NCBI GenBank assembly: GCA_903866425.1 | Contig: CAIPNN010000014.1 | Span: 1 to 10,305 of the forward strand | Direction: 5' to 3' | Length of the DNA stretch: 10,305 nucleotides | Origin: an uncultured Actinomycetes bacterium | GTDB lineage: Bacteria; Actinomycetota; Thermoleophilia; Miltoncostaeales; Miltoncostaeaceae | Part shown: positions 1 to 5,863 of the stretch, piece after piece | Layout of the letters: each line of letters begins with the position of its first letter | How positions within the stretch are numbered: position 1 is the stretch's first letter | The notes under the pieces: generated by a model | Database searches by the model: none | Seen by the model: only the letters and a program-made list of their open reading frames with translations | Told to the model about the DNA's origin: nothing | Translations under genes and position numbers: made by a program

Positions 1-702
1 GGTAACGATGAATGCTGCGGCACCGTCGGACACCAGCGAGCAGTCCATCGCGTGGAACGGCGTGGCGATCCAGCGGTCGGCCATGACGTCCTCAACCGTG
101 ACCACGTTGCGGAGCATGGCGTTCCACTTGAGGGCGGCGTGCTCCGACTGCGTTGCCACGACGGCGGCAAGCGCCTCCTGCGGGATGTCGTGCTCGTACA
201 TGTACCGCTGGGCCAGCAGGCCGTACCCACCGATGGTGGTGAGGCCGAACGGGGCCTCGTACGCGCCGTGGCTCATCTCGCGGGCCATGGCGATCATGCC
301 CGACGATGAAATACCCGAGCGGGTGTTGTCGCCGCGCACACACAGGATGGTCTCCGCCAGGCCGGCGTCGATTGCAAGTGCGGCCTGCACGGCCATGAGC
401 GGGGCGGTGGCGCCACCGACGGCAACCGAGGCGAAGTAGCCCGGCTTCATGCCCATGTAGTCGGCCAGGGTCGTCGAGTGCATCAGGGTGGACTCCACGA
501 AGGAGAACGCCGTGACGATGCCGTCAACGTCCGTGAGCTCGAGACCGGCGTCGTCGAGCGCGGTCTTGGTGACTTCGGCCAGCAGCTCAAACGAGCCGCG
601 GTCGCTGATGATGCCCTGCTCGGTCTCGCCAACACCTGCGATGCAGATGCCCTTCGCGAGCATGCGGCGTGCTTCCTTGACGTCGGGGGTGCCCTCGGCC
701 AT
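1..702 (-). CDS. Thiolase-fold lipid-transfer (SCP2-like) protein, N-terminal part
   Basis: Partial gene: 234 codons from an ATG at 702 read in frame to the left edge, so the C-terminal part (about 150 residues if the family length near 390 holds) is outside. The start is fixed by AGGAGG 6 nt upstream. The protein opens with GICIAGVGETEQG (residues 18-30), typical of SCP2-type thiolases and lipid-transfer proteins, and SDGAAAFIV (225-233) matches their conserved SDGAAA element. Where biosynthetic and degradative thiolases carry the nucleophilic Cys, this protein reads SVAVGGATAPL (92-102), with no Cys. Loss of this Cys is known in Ltp2-type steroid side-chain aldolases, which work with a DUF35 partner. 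The role is therefore probably acyl-CoA or sterol-CoA chemistry in the cytoplasm rather than classical thiolysis. The partner gene, if any, is not in the window. The family is sure; the substrate is unknown. Confidence 0.87.
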   Translation of the reverse strand, partial: MAEGTPDVKEARRMLAKGICIAGVGETEQGIISDRGSFELLAEVTKTALDDAGLELTDVDGIVTAFSFVESTLMHSTTLADYMGMKPGYFASVAVGGATAPLMAVQAALAIDAGLAETILCVRGDNTRSGISSSGMIAMAREMSHGAYEAPFGLTTIGGYGLLAQRYMYEHDIPQEALAAVVATQSEHAALKWNAMLRNVVTVEDVMADRWIATPFHAMDCSLVSDGAAAFIVT

Positions 703-708
703 TCCCGT

Positions 709-714
709 CCTCCT
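709..714 (-). promoter_or_regulatory. Ribosome binding site of the thiolase-like gene
   Basis: AGGAGG on the minus strand, 6 nt before the ATG at 702. It is a perfect Shine-Dalgarno core and decides this start over the in-frame internal ATG at codon 14. It is one of only three clear SD sites in the window. Confidence 0.85.
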
Positions 715-841
715 GAGCCTTCATCACGGCAACGGGCGCAGTACACGCGGCCCACTCCCAATGGGATGAGAACCGCGGTGGCGACGCCCGGAACCTCGGT
801 CGCGCGGCCCTCGAAATGGACCGCTCTCTCGCCGGTGGGGG

Positions 842-847
842 ACCATA
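842..847 (-). promoter_or_regulatory. Possible -10 element upstream of the thiolase-like gene
   Basis: TATGGT on the minus strand fits TANNNT and would start a transcript near 835, giving a leader of about 130 nt before the thiolase-like start. No convincing -35 was seen. The stretch 703-884 between the two minus-strand genes otherwise shows only a weak 5-bp hairpin at 867-881 just after the DUF1284 stop and no supported gene. Confidence 0.2.
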
Positions 848-884
848 CTCAACCCCGCGCCGTCGTGTCGGGTGAACCGACGGC

Positions 885-1319
885 CTAACGGCCCTCGTAG
901 GTGATGCCCTTCCCCGCCCGCAGGTCGGCAATTCCCTCGGCGCACACCCCGTATTCGAGCCACGGGCACCCCGCGCAGAGGGTGGTGAGATCGTCGGGCG
1001 CCACGTTGTCGCGCACCTTCTGCTGCAAATCGGCCCACGGCATGACGTCGCCCGACTGCACGCCGAGCACCTCGGCCACGCGGGCATCCTGCTCCACCAC
1101 ACCCATTCCGTACCGCAGACATCCGCCGGGGCCGAGTGACGGACACGCACGGCACACGGTGTCGGATCCCACACGCACCCGCACCTCGGTGTCGGGCTCA
1201 TCGCGCAGGGTGGTGACCACGTCGCTCAGCGCAGCGACGAAGCCATCGGAGTACCCCATTCCCCGGAAACCGTGGACACACAACGAATGGTGCGCCGAGA
1301 TTTCCAAGGGGCCCTTCAC
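885..1319 (-). CDS. DUF1284 family cysteine-rich protein
   Basis: A 144-residue protein matching the DUF1284 pattern as I recall it: an N-terminal 'HH.LC..GFRG.GYS..FV' block (here residues 10-28), then two cysteine clusters. C56, C59 and C67 form C-x2-C-x7-C, and C115, C118 and C126 repeat the same C-x2-C-x7-C spacing within CAGCPWLEYGVC. C14 and the HH pair at 10-11 are further candidate ligands. The duplicated triplets suggest a bound metal or Fe-S cluster, but that is inference; the family has no established function. No signal peptide or membrane segment is visible, so it is probably cytoplasmic. The GTG start at 1319 is chosen because the conserved HH block would be lost with any later start. 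It lies 6 nt after the stop of the upstream gene without its own SD, so it is probably translated by coupling from the same mRNA. Confidence 0.85.
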   Translation of the reverse strand: MKGPLEISAHHSLCVHGFRGMGYSDGFVAALSDVVTTLRDEPDTEVRVRVGSDTVCRACPSLGPGGCLRYGMGVVEQDARVAEVLGVQSGDVMPWADLQQKVRDNVAPDDLTTLCAGCPWLEYGVCAEGIADLRAGKGITYEGR

Positions 1320-1325
1320 CGCGCG

Positions 1326-2039
1326 CTACGCACTGGTCGGGGCGCCGGCCTCAGCCAGGCCGGCTGCGACGGCCTCGGTGAGGAACTGCACGCGGGCCCA
1401 CAGCAGGGCGGCTTCGCGGGCGCGGGCGGCTTCAGGGGCACGCTCCCACAGGGTGGCGGCCTCTTCGGAGCCCGACAGACCCTCGGGTGTCGTGCGCGCG
1501 ATGGCGGCGTCGATGAGCTCACGGTTGCGCAGCAGATGCTCCGACTGCCACTCGGTCACGCGCTTGGCAAATGCAGGGCCCTCGTCGCCACCCGGCTTGC
1601 ACGAGCCGCCGATGCCTTCGGCAAACAGACGACCCAGCGACCTGAGCTCCACCTCGCGGCGCTCATCGCCGGGGTCGGCGGCACGGCCGCGCTGCTCGGC
1701 GCGGGCCTCCTCGTCGAGGCGAAGCGCCTCGAGGCGCTCGTCGCCGGCGATCAGGTAGTTGGTCATGGTCTCGCCGAGGCCGGTCGGGGCGTCGGGCCAG
1801 TTGGCCTCAATTGCCGCAGCCAGATGCGAGAGCCATGCACGTGCACTGGCGGCACGGGCACGGTCGAGGCGCTCGTCGGGGTTGGGGAGCACACCGCCCT
1901 CGGCGGCCATGAACTCCTGGATGAGGGCGCGGGAACCCTCTTGCCGCATGCGCTCGTCGAGCGCCGGGCGGTTGTCGAGCATCCAGACCACAAGGGTCTG
2001 CCCGAGCGCGTCGCCGCTGTTCTCTGTGAAATCAGGCAC
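1326..2039 (-). CDS. Conserved-looking hypothetical protein, 237 aa, Ala/Glu/Arg-rich
   Basis: I do not recognise this protein. It has 237 residues, is rich in Ala, Glu and Arg, and looks mostly alpha-helical, with long amphipathic stretches (for example around DERLEALRLDEEARAEQR) but no signal peptide, membrane segment or known motif. It appears soluble and acidic. The frame is supported by strong third-position G/C bias, by a stop (TAG) immediately upstream that leaves GTG at 2039 as the earliest start, and by TAGCGT placed 6 nt before that GTG, as in a leaderless transcript. It is first in a two-gene operon with the DUF1284 gene, whose start lies 6 nt past its stop, so the two products may act together. 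I infer no function from the sequence. Confidence 0.75.
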   Translation of the reverse strand: MPDFTENSGDALGQTLVVWMLDNRPALDERMRQEGSRALIQEFMAAEGGVLPNPDERLDRARAASARAWLSHLAAAIEANWPDAPTGLGETMTNYLIAGDERLEALRLDEEARAEQRGRAADPGDERREVELRSLGRLFAEGIGGSCKPGGDEGPAFAKRVTEWQSEHLLRNRELIDAAIARTTPEGLSGSEEAATLWERAPEAARAREAALLWARVQFLTEAVAAGLAEAGAPTSA

Positions 2040-2045
2040 GCGGCC

Positions 2046-2051
2046 ACGCTA
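2046..2051 (-). promoter_or_regulatory. -10 element (TAGCGT) for the 237-aa gene / DUF1284 operon
   Basis: TAGCGT on the minus strand, with 6 nt between it and the GTG at 2039. Transcription from it would begin at or next to the start codon, giving a leaderless mRNA. No SD is present before this GTG. No good -35 was found. It shares its TA base pairs with the oppositely directed TACCAT at 2050-2055. Confidence 0.45.
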
Positions 2052-2055
2052 CCAT
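2050..2055 (+). promoter_or_regulatory. -10 element (TACCAT) for the 2101 gene
   Basis: TACCAT on the plus strand fits TANNNT. Transcription would start near 2062, giving a leader of about 40 nt that contains the AGGAG ribosome binding site. The weak -35 candidate is TGAAAT at 2027-2032, 17 bp upstream. It overlaps the minus-strand TAGCGT by two bases. Confidence 0.35.
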
Positions 2056-2090
2056 CGGCCCGCGTTACCCCGGAACCGACAACGGTGACT

Positions 2091-2095
2091 AGGAG
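2091..2095 (+). promoter_or_regulatory. Ribosome binding site of the 2101 gene
   Basis: AGGAG followed by 5 nt (AATCC) and the GTG at 2101. It supports the GTG start of the 99-residue protein, whose only other methionine is far inside. Confidence 0.8.
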
Positions 2096-2100
2096 AATCC

Positions 2101-2400
2101 GTGACGGACGATCCCTTCTACAACAAGGAAACAGACACCTACCGCGTGGTCCACGAGGGGCACCCCAGTGCCTCGTCGGTCACGAATACGGAGGGCGTGA
2201 CTGTGTTCTTCAACCCGGAGACCCACGATGTGCTCGGGTTCTCCATCGCAAACTTCTCGAAGTACTACGACGACCACGTCACGGAGGACGGTGAGTTCGA
2301 GGTGGTGCTGCCGGCCCGTGTACCGGCCAACCTTGAGGAGGAGATGGACTTCGACGAGGAGACCATCAAGAACAACGTGAGGATCGCGGAGATCTACTAG
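2101..2400 (+). CDS. Small acidic protein, possibly DUF2283-like
   Basis: A 99-residue protein with a GTG start and a well-placed AGGAG. It is strongly acidic (many Asp and Glu, with an EEEMDFDEE run near residues 78-86) and has no signal peptide or membrane segment, so it should be a soluble cytoplasmic protein. The centre, GVTVFFNPETHDVLGFSIAN (32-51), has two predicted beta strands around a turn. It recalls the 'v.v.fd.dG.vvGieI.n.s' core of DUF2283-type small proteins, but the match is loose and I would not name the family firmly. It stands alone: it is divergent from the DUF1284 operon and closed by a strong terminator 25 bp after its stop, so it is probably a monocistronic unit. Function unknown. 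Confidence 0.8.
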   Translation: MTDDPFYNKETDTYRVVHEGHPSASSVTNTEGVTVFFNPETHDVLGFSIANFSKYYDDHVTEDGEFEVVLPARVPANLEEEMDFDEETIKNNVRIAEIY

Positions 2401-2424
2401 GTCTCCCCGCTCCCGTTGGTCCCA

Positions 2425-2461
2425 CAGGACCCCGGCCATGGCCGGGGTCCTGTTTGTTTTT
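2425..2461 (+). terminator. Strong intrinsic terminator after the 2101 gene
   Basis: A perfect 28-nt palindrome at 2425-2452 (arms CAGGACCCCGGCC and GGCCGGGGTCCTG around a central AT) is followed by TTTGTTTTT at 2453-2461. In RNA the arms form a stem of about 12 bp with a small loop and then a U-tract, the classic Rho-independent form. The U-tract exists only for plus-strand transcription. On the minus strand the hairpin follows the sirtuin-like gene directly but has no T-run behind it, so it may act there only as a 3'-end stabiliser. Confidence 0.9.
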
Positions 2462-3222
2462 CACGACGACGCGGGGGCCAGCGTGTCGGCCACTGCCGTA
2501 ATCACGTCCGGGGCCGGCCGGTGGATCACCAGTTCGGCGTAGCGGTCGTACTGCGTTGGCGTTGATCCCACGATCGCCAAGGTGCGCTCCTTCTTGAGCG
2601 GCACGGAGGGGAGCATTGCCATGGGGTCGGTGCGCAGCTGGGTGTCGAGCACAACGAACAGGTCGCACCATGCCGCCAGGTCCCACGCCTTGATGATCGC
2701 GGGTTCCACGAGGGGCTCTCCCCACAGGGTGCCGGTGGGGCGCAGCGGGTAGTTGCAGCCGTCGCGGGTACAGCGGGGCACGCCGTCATCGCTGGCACCC
2801 ACCAGCGCCGCCACTTCGCTCAGGGCATAGACGTCGTGGCAGCGGTTGCAACGGCCTGACATCACGTTGGCGTGCACCTCCACCACCTCAGGGCTTCCTG
2901 CTTTGCGGTGCAGGTCGTCCACCGCCTGGGTGATGAGGCCCTTGATCACGCCCACATGCTGCAGGCGGGCGATGGCCTCATGCTCGGCCCGCGGCGCGCG
3001 CTCGGCCGACTCGATGGCCCGTGGCAGCCAGTTGGCCCAGAAGCGGGACGGGTCGGCGAGCAGTACCTCGAGGCTTGCGGCCTCGCCCCACGCCGACCCC
3101 GCTGCCTTGGCCTCAGTCTCCTCGGTGGCTCCCAGGCGCACCCCGGTGAGCACCACGCAGCGCTCGGCAGCACCCATCAACTCGGCCAGCCGTGCGGTGT
3201 CCTTCGCGAGCAACTCGTCCAT
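2461..3222 (-). CDS. Degenerate Sir2 (sirtuin)-like protein
   Basis: A 253-residue protein, the length of a bacterial sirtuin (NAD-dependent protein deacylase). Sirtuin landmarks appear in order: an N-terminal VVLTG (23-27), a HEAIARL block (81-87), TQAVDDLHRKAG (98-109) at the place of TQNIDxLHxxAG, EVHANV (115-120) at the place of ELHGS with the catalytic His as H117, a zinc site from C125/C128 and C151/C156, and LWGEPL (166-171) like LFGE. Key NAD residues are changed. GAGxSxxSGIPxFR is unrecognisable (TGVRLGATEETE), the TQN Asn is Ala100, the HG Gly is Ala118, and the GTS and NxE motifs are replaced. The fold is probably kept, but deacylase activity is doubtful; it could be a binding or structural relative. 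It starts at ATG 3222, without SD, 6 nt after TAGCAT. Its neighbour upstream is the MFS gene, 53 bp away on the same strand. Confidence 0.8.
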   Translation of the reverse strand: MDELLAKDTARLAELMGAAERCVVLTGVRLGATEETEAKAAGSAWGEAASLEVLLADPSRFWANWLPRAIESAERAPRAEHEAIARLQHVGVIKGLITQAVDDLHRKAGSPEVVEVHANVMSGRCNRCHDVYALSEVAALVGASDDGVPRCTRDGCNYPLRPTGTLWGEPLVEPAIIKAWDLAAWCDLFVVLDTQLRTDPMAMLPSVPLKKERTLAIVGSTPTQYDRYAELVIHRPAPDVITAVADTLAPASS

Positions 3223-3228
3223 GACCGG

Positions 3229-3234
3229 ATGCTA
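3229..3234 (-). promoter_or_regulatory. -10 element (TAGCAT) for the sirtuin-like gene
   Basis: TAGCAT on the minus strand with 6 nt between it and the ATG at 3222, so a transcript could begin at the start codon. There is no SD before this ATG. The sirtuin-like gene may therefore have its own promoter although it lies 53 bp behind the MFS gene on the same strand. Confidence 0.4.
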
Positions 3235-3275
3235 GGCACCTCGCACGATGGCCCCTTGCCCGACCCCGACGGCTC

Positions 3276-4463
3276 CTACCCCACCGTGGCCTCACCTGGC
3301 CGCAGCCCGCGCAACGCGCGGATGCCCACCAGACCCACCCAGAGCGCGGCGGTGACCGCCGCCATCGTGAGCGCGGCGAGCGCCCACGTGAGGCCCACCA
3401 TGTCGGCAATGACCCCCACGATGATGAGCGGCACCGAGAAGCCGCCCAGGTAGCAGGCCACGTAGTACGCCGACAGCAGTTTGCCGCGGTCCTCCGGCGG
3501 CGCGATCTCCGTGCACAGGTCAATGCCGCCCTTCATCACCATGCCGGCAGCCGCGCCCGTGATGGCCACGCAGGTGAGCAGCAGCGCCGTGGAGCCAAGG
3601 GGGGCCGCAATCACCACGCCGGCGAAGGCCGGGCAGGCCACCGCCAGGCCACCCAGGATGGCCCGGCGGGGCGGCATGCCGGGCATGAGCGCCTGGCTCA
3701 ACGCTCCGGTCACCAGCACCAGAAACCCGGACGCGCCCACCAGGGCGTAATTGGTGACACCCAGTTCACGCACGATGAACACGGGCACCAGCGACAGCGA
3801 TACGCCGTCGAACAGACTGAAGATCATCCCCGAGGGAACGAGCACCCGCCAGAACACCGAGCGCTCGGCGGCGGGTACCTCGAGCCGCAGGCGGATGGGG
3901 CGCCTTGTGCGCTGCAGCACCGTCTCGGGCAAGAACCACACAATGGCGGCGGCGATGGCCAGAAGCACCAGGTGCATTGCGAAGGGCAGCTGGAACGGGT
4001 CGGGCGCGAACTGGATGAGCACACCGCAGATACCCGGCCCAAGGCCGAGACCCAGCCGCACGGAGATTGACGCGAGTGCGGACGTGAAGCGACGCTTGCC
4101 CGGCGGGCTTGCGTCAACCAGAAATGCCGTGCACGTGCCGAAGAACGCACCGGTCGCCGCACCCTGCATCCCGCGCGCCACCAGAAGCCCCGTCAGGCCA
4201 GGCTCCGAGAGGATGATCACCTGCGCCGCGGCGAGGGTGCCGATTGCGCCGAGCAGCACGGGGCGCCTGCCGATCTGGTCGGAGAACTGCCCGAGCGTGA
4301 GCATGCTCGGCACCAGCGCCAGCACATAGCAGCCAAGGAAGAGCGTGACGACGGTGTCGTTGAAGCCCAGCTTGTCCTGGTACAGGGGGATGAGCGGGGT
4401 GATGAGGCTGGTGCCCACCGCGAAGAACAGCAGGACCACCCATGTGCGCCAGACGCGATTCAT
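3276..4463 (-). CDS. Major facilitator superfamily (MFS) transporter, drug-exporter-like
   Basis: A 395-residue integral membrane protein with about twelve hydrophobic segments in the usual 6+6 arrangement, a complete MFS carrier of normal length. Motif A between TM2 and TM3 is seen as GQFSDQIGRRPVLLG (58-72), with the conserved Asp and the RR pair. The TM4 start reads ARGMQGAATGAF (96-107), matching the R..QG..a element of motif B in DHA1-type proton antiporters. The central loop between the halves (around QRTRRPIRLRLEVP) is basic, as expected on the cytoplasmic side. The family exports drugs or metabolites by proton exchange; the substrate cannot be read from sequence. The start is the ATG at 4463; no SD is present, but TAGCCT lies 9 nt upstream. 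It is divergent from the aldehyde dehydrogenase at 4550, sharing an 86-bp intergenic region, so the two could be co-regulated. Confidence 0.9.
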   Translation of the reverse strand: MNRVWRTWVVLLFFAVGTSLITPLIPLYQDKLGFNDTVVTLFLGCYVLALVPSMLTLGQFSDQIGRRPVLLGAIGTLAAAQVIILSEPGLTGLLVARGMQGAATGAFFGTCTAFLVDASPPGKRRFTSALASISVRLGLGLGPGICGVLIQFAPDPFQLPFAMHLVLLAIAAAIVWFLPETVLQRTRRPIRLRLEVPAAERSVFWRVLVPSGMIFSLFDGVSLSLVPVFIVRELGVTNYALVGASGFLVLVTGALSQALMPGMPPRRAILGGLAVACPAFAGVVIAAPLGSTALLLTCVAITGAAAGMVMKGGIDLCTEIAPPEDRGKLLSAYYVACYLGGFSVPLIIVGVIADMVGLTWALAALTMAAVTAALWVGLVGIRALRGLRPGEATVG

Positions 4464-4472
4464 CTGGGCGTC

Positions 4473-4478
4473 AGGCTA
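4473..4478 (-). promoter_or_regulatory. -10 element (TAGCCT) for the MFS gene
   Basis: TAGCCT on the minus strand, 9 nt before the ATG at 4463. The short distance and lack of an SD suggest a leaderless or nearly leaderless mRNA. The nearest TTGAC-type boxes on this strand (within 4506-4516) lie about 26 bp away, too far for a normal spacer. Confidence 0.35.
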
Positions 4479-4505
4479 GGCACGCACCGGCGCGGCGGCC
4501 CGGGG

Positions 4506-4517
4506 GTCAACGTCAAC
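4506..4517. repeat. Tandem GTCAAC repeat in a divergent promoter region
   Basis: Two head-to-tail copies of GTCAAC (on the minus strand GTTGAC twice) lie in the 86-bp region between the MFS and aldehyde dehydrogenase starts. They could be -35-like boxes or a short operator half-site pair. At 12 bp this could also be chance. Confidence 0.3.
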
Positions 4518-4535
4518 CGCCAGCATGTCGCCTCG

Positions 4536-4541
4536 TAGACT
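4536..4541 (+). promoter_or_regulatory. -10 element (TAGACT) for the aldehyde dehydrogenase at 4550
   Basis: TAGACT on the plus strand with 8 nt before the ATG at 4550. The 8 nt (CACCCACC) contain no SD, so a leaderless start is likely. This supports 4550 rather than earlier in-frame starts, which would lie upstream of the promoter. Confidence 0.4.
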
Positions 4542-4549
4542 CACCCACC

Positions 4550-5860
4550 ATGAGTACCGCCCAGCAGATGATCGACACCGCCCGCTACGGCATTCAGGAG
4601 ACGGCAAAGCTCGACCTCGACGCCCGGCTCGACATGATCGCCGCAGGCGCCCGGGCCATCGCCGCCGAGTCGCAGGCCATTGAGGACCTCGCGGTGGCTG
4701 AGGCCGGGCAGGCCCGCAAGTTCGCGCGACGCGAGATTGCGAGCGCGCTCGACCTGCTGGATGCCCTGCCCGACCTCGCCGAGGGCATCCGGGCACGTGA
4801 GGTACCGGCGCGGTCGGGAAGCACCCGGCTCGAGTTCGCGCCCTACGGCGTGGTGTTCGGCTGGCACTCGGCGAACTCTCCGATCTGGGTCCCCACGCTC
4901 ATCGCGGCATCGGCCTTCGCCGGCGGCAACAGCGTGCTGGCGCGTCCCTCGCGGCGCGTGGGCGGAACCACTGCGCGAGTGCTCGAGTGCCTCACCTACC
5001 GCTGGCCGCTCGGTGCGGTGCAGGTGGTCACCGCACCGCCAGAGGAGGCCGAGGCCATGATCGCTGCCCCCGGCGTTGGCGCCGTGGTGGCCCACGCGTC
5101 CACGGCCACCTGCCGACGCCACATGGCACGACTTGCGGCCGCGTACGCCGAGGGCGTCACCATGCGCCCGTACATCCCGGAGGCATCAGGGAACGACGCC
5201 ATGGTCGTGCTGGCGGGTGCCGACATGGATCGCGCGGCGGCTGCTGCTGCCCTGGGCGGGTTCGCCAACGCCGGGCAGCTCTGCATGGCGGCCAAACGGC
5301 TTATCGTCGAGCGCGACGCGCGCGACGAGTTCGTGCCGCGCCTCATCGACGCCGTGGCCGATCTGGTGACGGGGCCCGCCGATGACGAACAGACAGACGT
5401 GGCCCCAATCGCCGGGCCGGCGCTGGAGCGCGCGCTGACCGACCTTCACGAGGCCACCGAGGCCGGCGGCATCGTCATCGCGGGTGCCGGCGAGGTGGGC
5501 GGCGCCCTCACCCCCACCGTGGTGCTGCTGCCATCCACAGCGCTCGGCACCCGCCTGTGGCGCGAGGAGTCGTTCGCCCCGCTGCGTGGCCTGGCCATCG
5601 CCGACGACGCGCGCCATGCCGTGGCACTGGCCAACGACTCACCATTCGGCCTTGGCGCCGCGGTGTTCGGCCCGCCCGACCGCGCGTGGGTGGTGGCCGA
5701 CGCCCTGAAGGGTGCGCGTATCACCATCAACGAGGGGCCGCTGTACCAAGACCCGCACCTGGTGGTGGGTGGCGTGGGTGACTCCGGTCTGGCCGGCGCA
5801 CGGCCGAAGGTGGAGCAGTTGGTGTTCGCGCGGCGCGTGCACGCCGCCGCAGGGGCCTGA
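4550..5860 (+). CDS. Divergent short aldehyde dehydrogenase-family protein
   Basis: A 436-residue member of the ALDH superfamily (NAD(P)-dependent oxidation of aldehydes to acids). Catalytic positions are kept: Asn109 in SANSPIW (the place of PWNFP), Glu211 in EASG (the place of ELGG), the nucleophile Cys245 in NAGQLCMAAKR, and Glu340 in REESFAPL. Several cofactor-site positions are not: the VKP lysine is Arg132 (LARPS), FTGS has become AHAS (181-184), and the C-terminal GGxKxSG lacks its Lys (GGVGDSGLAG). It is about 25 residues shorter than its neighbour at 5864-7252 and lacks the usual N-terminal strand with the 'P.tGe.i..v' element. The ATG at 4550 is preferred because TAGACT sits 8 nt upstream; the frame stays open further upstream but without gene-like content. 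It may be active with an unusual cofactor or substrate. It ends 3 bp from the convergent ALDH. Confidence 0.85.
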   Translation: MSTAQQMIDTARYGIQETAKLDLDARLDMIAAGARAIAAESQAIEDLAVAEAGQARKFARREIASALDLLDALPDLAEGIRAREVPARSGSTRLEFAPYGVVFGWHSANSPIWVPTLIAASAFAGGNSVLARPSRRVGGTTARVLECLTYRWPLGAVQVVTAPPEEAEAMIAAPGVGAVVAHASTATCRRHMARLAAAYAEGVTMRPYIPEASGNDAMVVLAGADMDRAAAAAALGGFANAGQLCMAAKRLIVERDARDEFVPRLIDAVADLVTGPADDEQTDVAPIAGPALERALTDLHEATEAGGIVIAGAGEVGGALTPTVVLLPSTALGTRLWREESFAPLRGLAIADDARHAVALANDSPFGLGAAVFGPPDRAWVVADALKGARITINEGPLYQDPHLVVGGVGDSGLAGARPKVEQLVFARRVHAAAGA

Positions 5861-5863
5861 GGC

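Noticed and set aside
703..845. Minus-strand open frame with protein-like content (a CARC motif after GVGRVY) just upstream of the thiolase-like gene
   Set aside because: It has a stop just upstream, no good start or SD, and downstream it continues only as a shadow of the thiolase-like gene; it may be chance or a leftover of a DUF35-like end, but it is not supportable.
867..881. Hairpin GTCGG/CCGAC after the DUF1284 stop as a terminator
   Set aside because: Only 5 bp, with no T-run on the minus strand; too weak to call.
587..1201. Long minus-strand open frame overlapping the DUF1284 gene and the thiolase-like gene
   Set aside because: Arg/Pro/Ser-rich composition typical of a shadow frame in GC-rich DNA; the DUF1284 frame carries recognisable conserved motifs.
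1272..2294. 340-codon plus-strand open frame opposite the 237-aa gene and running into the 2101 gene
   Set aside because: No start signals, and it spans a divergent promoter region and three supported genes; antisense open frames are common at this GC content.
4442..4549. N-terminal extension of the ALDH frame at 4550
   Set aside because: It would overlap the MFS gene start and its promoter; composition is not protein-like and the TAGACT element indicates the ATG at 4550.
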